Assembly (NCBI GenBank): GCA_016712355.1 | Contig: JADJRF010000005.1 | Coordinates: 1,736,001 to 1,800,000 of the forward strand | Source of the DNA: Vampirovibrionales bacterium | GTDB taxonomy: Bacteria > Cyanobacteriota > Vampirovibrionia > Vampirovibrionales > Vampirovibrionaceae | DNA length: 64,000 nt | Direction: 5' to 3' | In this document: one piece after another, positions 61,360 through 64,000 of the stretch | Layout of the letters: every line of letters starts with the position of its first letter | Position numbering within the stretch: the stretch's first letter is position 1 | Notes under the pieces: model-generated | The model's input: only the letters and a program-made list of their open reading frames with translations | Told to the model about the DNA's origin: nothing | Databases searched by the model: none | Translations under genes and position numbers: made by a program

Positions 61360-62604
61360 ATGAGCCGCCCGCAGTATCAATACGAGGCGGTGCATCTGCT
61401 GGACCGCTCGCGTCATCGCGGGTTGATTCAGGCGCAGAATGAGCGTGAGGCCCGTGAACGGCTGCGTGAACAGGACTTAATCCCGACCCGGCTTTCCACG
61501 CTGGTTATTGCGGGCGGCGATGTGGCGTCGGCCTCGTCTCGCGGACTTGGCGAATGGGTTAATCGCTTTCGAGGCGTTGGTTTGCGCGAGAAAATCGCTT
61601 TCAGCCGCAGTCTGGGCATGATGCTCAAGGCAGGCGTGCCGATTACCGAAGCGCTGACGCATCTGGAGACGTACGGCCTGCATCCGGCGTTTCGGCGCAT
61701 GTTGCGCGATATCCGGCAAGACGTGCTGGCGGGGGCGACCTTTGGCGATGCTATCGCCCGCCAGAACAAGGCCTTTGATCCGGTCTATTGCGCTGTCATG
61801 CGTGCCGGAGAAGCCAGCGGGGATCTGGTCGCCTCTCTGACGCGGATGACTGACCTGTTGACGCGCGCGCAACGCATGCGCTCCAAGCTGATCACGTCTC
61901 TGGCCTACCCGGCTGTGGTGATGCTGGTGGTCATTGCGGTTTTTACCATCCTGACGATGTATGTCCTGCCGACGTTTGAGGTGATTTACGACCGCATGGG
62001 CGTGTCGCTGCCGTGGCCGACGCAGGCCTTTCTGTGGGTTTCCCACGCGCTGCGCGGCGCCTGGTTTGTCTGGCTGCCGCTGGGGATTGGCGCGATTGTG
62101 TGGATCGTTCGTCAGGCGCGCTCGCAGGCCGTGCAGGAGCGCTTGCAGGCTCGCCTGATGCGGCTGCCGTGGCTGGGTGAAGTGGCCCGGCTGGTGGGAG
62201 CGTCGCATTTTCTGTCGACGCTGTCGGTGGCCTTTGCGGCGGGCGTGCCCATTATCGACGCCTTGCCGCTGGCTGCGCAGACGGTTCCAAACCCGGCGCT
62301 GCGGCGCTCGCTGGCGCCTGTGGCCTTGCAGATTCAGGCGGGCGAGCGCCTGACCGGCGCACTGGCTCAAAGCGGGGTTCTGGGCGATATCGAATTGCTG
62401 ATGACGGCCTCGGGCGAAGAGTCCGGCGAGTTGGACGTGATGCTGCGCAATGCGTTTGAATTCGTCGAAGAAGAGCTGAATCAGCGGCTGGATATTCTGG
62501 TGACGCTCCTGGAGCCGCTCGCGCTGGTCTTACTGGGCCTGATCGTCGGCGCAATGGCTCTGGCCATTTACCTGCCGATGTTCAACGCCTACGAGATGCT
62601 CTGA
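61360..62604 (+). CDS. Type IV pilus / type II secretion inner-membrane platform protein (PilC/GspF family)
   Basis: A 414-aa polytopic protein with two GspF domains: about 80-200 (FSRSLGMMLKAGVPITEALTHLE) and about 285-400 (FLSTLSVAFAAGVPIIDALPLA), each followed by hydrophobic helices, and the conserved AGEASGDL and SGEESGELDVMLR. The N-terminus YQYEAVHLLDRS is typical. It follows the ATPase gene after 43 bp, in the usual ATPase-platform order. No pilin gene, prepilin peptidase or PilT/PilM homologue is seen here. Confidence 0.9.
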   Translation: MSRPQYQYEAVHLLDRSRHRGLIQAQNEREARERLREQDLIPTRLSTLVIAGGDVASASSRGLGEWVNRFRGVGLREKIAFSRSLGMMLKAGVPITEALTHLETYGLHPAFRRMLRDIRQDVLAGATFGDAIARQNKAFDPVYCAVMRAGEASGDLVASLTRMTDLLTRAQRMRSKLITSLAYPAVVMLVVIAVFTILTMYVLPTFEVIYDRMGVSLPWPTQAFLWVSHALRGAWFVWLPLGIGAIVWIVRQARSQAVQERLQARLMRLPWLGEVARLVGASHFLSTLSVAFAAGVPIIDALPLAAQTVPNPALRRSLAPVALQIQAGERLTGALAQSGVLGDIELLMTASGEESGELDVMLRNAFEFVEEELNQRLDILVTLLEPLALVLLGLIVGAMALAIYLPMFNAYEML

Positions 62605-62662
62605 GGTCTGCGCTCAACAGCAGCGCTACCGCTGGTCTTGCCGTCGCGCTAGACTGGCTCGT

Positions 62663-63124
62663 ATGCGTTTATGGTCGCTGAATCCGCGTTATCTGGACGC
62701 CAAGGGACTCGTTGCGCTCTGGCGCGAAGGCCTGTTGGCGCGCCATGCGCTCGAAGGTCTCACCAGGGGCTACCGGAACCATCCGCAACTGACGCGCTTT
62801 AAGGCGCTGGAAACGCCGGTGGCGGCGATTCATCAGTATCTGGCGGCGGTACTGGAAGAGGCCCAGCGGCGCGGGTATCGATTCGATGCCTCTAAAATCA
62901 ACGCCTCAGACTCTTCGCGTATTGTCATTCCGGTGACGAGCGGGCAAATGGCTTACGAATTCAGTCATTTAATGCGAAAACTCCAGCAACGCGCGCCCGA
63001 ACAATGGCAGGTTCTTCAGGGGCAGACCCTTCAGGGGCAAGGCCTTCAGACGATCGCGCCGGTTGAGCCGCACCCCTCGTTTGCGGTAATCGAGGGGCCG
63101 ATTGCCGAATGGGAAAAGCAATAA
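62663..63124 (+). CDS. Pyrimidine dimer DNA glycosylase (endonuclease V-like)
   Basis: A 153-aa protein of the pyrimidine-dimer DNA glycosylase family related to phage T4 endonuclease V, which starts repair of UV cyclobutane dimers. The pattern RLWSLNPRYLDAKGLVALWREGLLA at the N-terminus, GYRNHPQLTRF and the surrounding spacing match the family by memory. The start is the ATG at 62663. It lies after the pilus operon and before a GH13-like gene of opposite strand; no link in function is implied. The match is by pattern, not alignment. Confidence 0.75.
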   Translation: MRLWSLNPRYLDAKGLVALWREGLLARHALEGLTRGYRNHPQLTRFKALETPVAAIHQYLAAVLEEAQRRGYRFDASKINASDSSRIVIPVTSGQMAYEFSHLMRKLQQRAPEQWQVLQGQTLQGQGLQTIAPVEPHPSFAVIEGPIAEWEKQ

Positions 63125-63127
63125 CGC

Positions 63128-64000
63128 CTAAGGCAGGCTGTCAGGGCCTGAACGGATGCGGTAAATGCGGCCTTCGCCCGGTCCCATGCGAGACAGAACC
63201 AGCGTTCTGCCGCGACGCTGAATGCGCGCCTGACGCGGCGAACGCGCCGCCTGCGTACTGAAGTCAAAGGCGAATGTCGCCTTTTCATCGAGAATCTCGC
63301 CAGCGGCGATGCGAGCGCTGTTCTGAGGGCGCTCGATATCCGTGTTCAGGGCAAAGAGGAATTCCGGGCGGGCGCCGTCGGGTTTCAAGACCCAGCTCAC
63401 CACCGGCTGGCGCGGGTCTGCGTGCGGATCCAGAGGCGTTATGACGCCGCGCTGAAAGGCCTTGCCCAGGGCGTGCTCGTCGGCCTCGAGGCGACGTTTC
63501 ATCCGCGTCAGACCGTTAAAGGTTTCGGCGCTTTTGCCCCACTGGTAAGGCTTGTTCTTGAGCCCATTGTTATAAGGATGGGTGAAGGCCGTTTTATCGA
63601 CAGGGGCGGACGACGCGCTGTCGGCGCCCGCAGGGTCGCCTTTCATCTCAAAGCCCATGCCCATATAGCTGGGCGGCGAAAACAGGCCCGCAAAGGCGCG
63701 CGCCAGATTGCCGCGCGGGCTGGCGTATAAGTGCGCGCGCGCACTATTGTCGCTGTCGGCGGTCATCATGCCGTTGCAGATCGGCAGATTGCTTTGTGCG
63801 TGGGCCTGATTGCGCCATTGCAGGGAGCGTCGAAAGTCGTCGCCCTCCAGCGAACGGCCCTGAAGTTGCCCCAGCGCGGCGTCGGACGTCATCCAGCGCG
63901 CGTGTTGAAGCGCGTCCGGGTTGTGGGGCTTGATATGAAACATCGCTTCGGGCAGAAAGGCAAACCACGGCGCGCCATTCTCGCGCTGAACGGCCTGTTT
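63128..64000 (-). CDS. C-terminal part of a GH13-like (alpha-amylase superfamily) protein, partial
   Basis: The minus-strand frame is open to the right window edge; the ATG at 63943 is internal because 19 further codons in frame read VQRENGAPWFAFLPEA. The visible 290 residues include SPPSYMGMGFEM, a GH13-like segment after the catalytic barrel, an RMKRRLEAD helix, and a beta-rich end with FLFALNTDIERPQNSA, similar to the C-terminal beta-domain of glycosidases and transglycosylases. The catalytic Asp/Glu/Asp region would lie beyond the edge and is not visible. Family assignment is tentative. Confidence 0.55.
   Translation of the reverse strand, partial: KQAVQRENGAPWFAFLPEAMFHIKPHNPDALQHARWMTSDAALGQLQGRSLEGDDFRRSLQWRNQAHAQSNLPICNGMMTADSDNSARAHLYASPRGNLARAFAGLFSPPSYMGMGFEMKGDPAGADSASSAPVDKTAFTHPYNNGLKNKPYQWGKSAETFNGLTRMKRRLEADEHALGKAFQRGVITPLDPHADPRQPVVSWVLKPDGARPEFLFALNTDIERPQNSARIAAGEILDEKATFAFDFSTQAARSPRQARIQRRGRTLVLSRMGPGEGRIYRIRSGPDSLP

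Noticed and set aside
59775..61361. Minus-strand frame of 528 codons opposite the PilB/GspE ATPase gene
   Set aside because: It mirrors the real gene; His/Arg/Gln-rich composition is a typical antisense shadow in GC-rich DNA.
1..64000. CRISPR arrays, insertion sequences and prophage
   Set aside because: No direct-repeat/spacer pattern, transposase motif or phage structural gene was recognised.

Overview
This is a bacterial chromosome segment with fairly high GC (roughly 55-60% by eye), dense genes, short gaps and many 4-bp ATGA/GTGA overlaps. It has about 55 protein genes and two tRNA genes. I saw no rRNA, CRISPR array, insertion sequence or prophage. The cell is probably a didermic, motile bacterium: it has a flagellar cap protein (FliD), nonulosonic (pseudaminic-type) acid biosynthesis, an MlaE-type lipid permease, a secretin and a type IV pilus/type II secretion ATPase. 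The octamer GCGATCGC (the cyanobacterial HIP1 palindrome) occurs at least nine times, and the MlaE permease resembles cyanobacterial/plastid homologues. A relative of Cyanobacteria, such as Vampirovibrionia/Melainabacteria, is my tentative guess; no marker gene proves it.

Layout. 1-8 kb: a surface-polysaccharide region with an aminotransferase (cut by the window edge), a Gfo/Idh oxidoreductase, a GT-B-like protein, a kinase-like/methyltransferase fusion, a YLDPG-type small membrane protein and a membrane sulfatase-superfamily enzyme. 7.4-15.4 kb: a nonulosonic acid locus (two GNATs, formyltransferase, PIG-L deacetylase, PseI, PseB, PseC, aldo/keto reductase, and PseG on the opposite strand). 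15.4-21.5 kb: housekeeping genes (SelO, MlaE permease, branched-chain aminotransferase, phosphoglycerate mutase, MenG/UbiE, tRNA-Asp, tRNA-Arg). 21.6-26.7 kb: a BlaI-type regulator and a giant zinc-ribbon/cyclase-like/AAA/TPR protein. 26.7-33 kb: FliD, an APC permease, an SPFH protein and a HEAT-like protein. 33-38 kb: GrpE, DnaJ, a polar amino-acid ABC importer without its ATPase, and TrmD. 38-46 kb: an exported protein, a transaldolase-like aldolase, a CBS-like/DUF1385 protein, an acidic small protein with a structured leader, a gene-free kilobase ending in an intrinsic terminator, and a GH9-like protein. 45.7-49.5 kb: branched-chain 2-oxoacid dehydrogenase E1 beta and alpha, separated by a 171-bp tandem repeat, plus LipA. 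49.7-57 kb: a trypsin-like protease, three small unknown proteins, a GGDEF/HD-GYP protein, a HEAT protein and NAD(P)HX repair. 57-62.6 kb: a pilus/secretion operon (PilP/GspC-like lipoprotein, secretin-like, PilB/GspE, PilC/GspF). 62.6-64 kb: a pyrimidine-dimer glycosylase and the C-terminal end of a GH13-like protein.

How the genes fit together. The pse-type genes together with FliD point to a glycosylated flagellum or surface. The deacetylase plus formyltransferase suggest an N-formylated sugar. IlvE, BkdAB and LipA suggest a branched-chain amino acid to branched acyl-CoA route. The strongest leads for something undescribed are the kinase-like/methyltransferase plus YLDPG plus sulfatase set, the giant protein with a metal-site-less cyclase-like domain, the structured leader at about 43.0 kb, the repeat array inside the bkd operon, and the GH9-like protein lacking usual catalytic residues. 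All functional statements come from reading motifs by eye; no searches were run.
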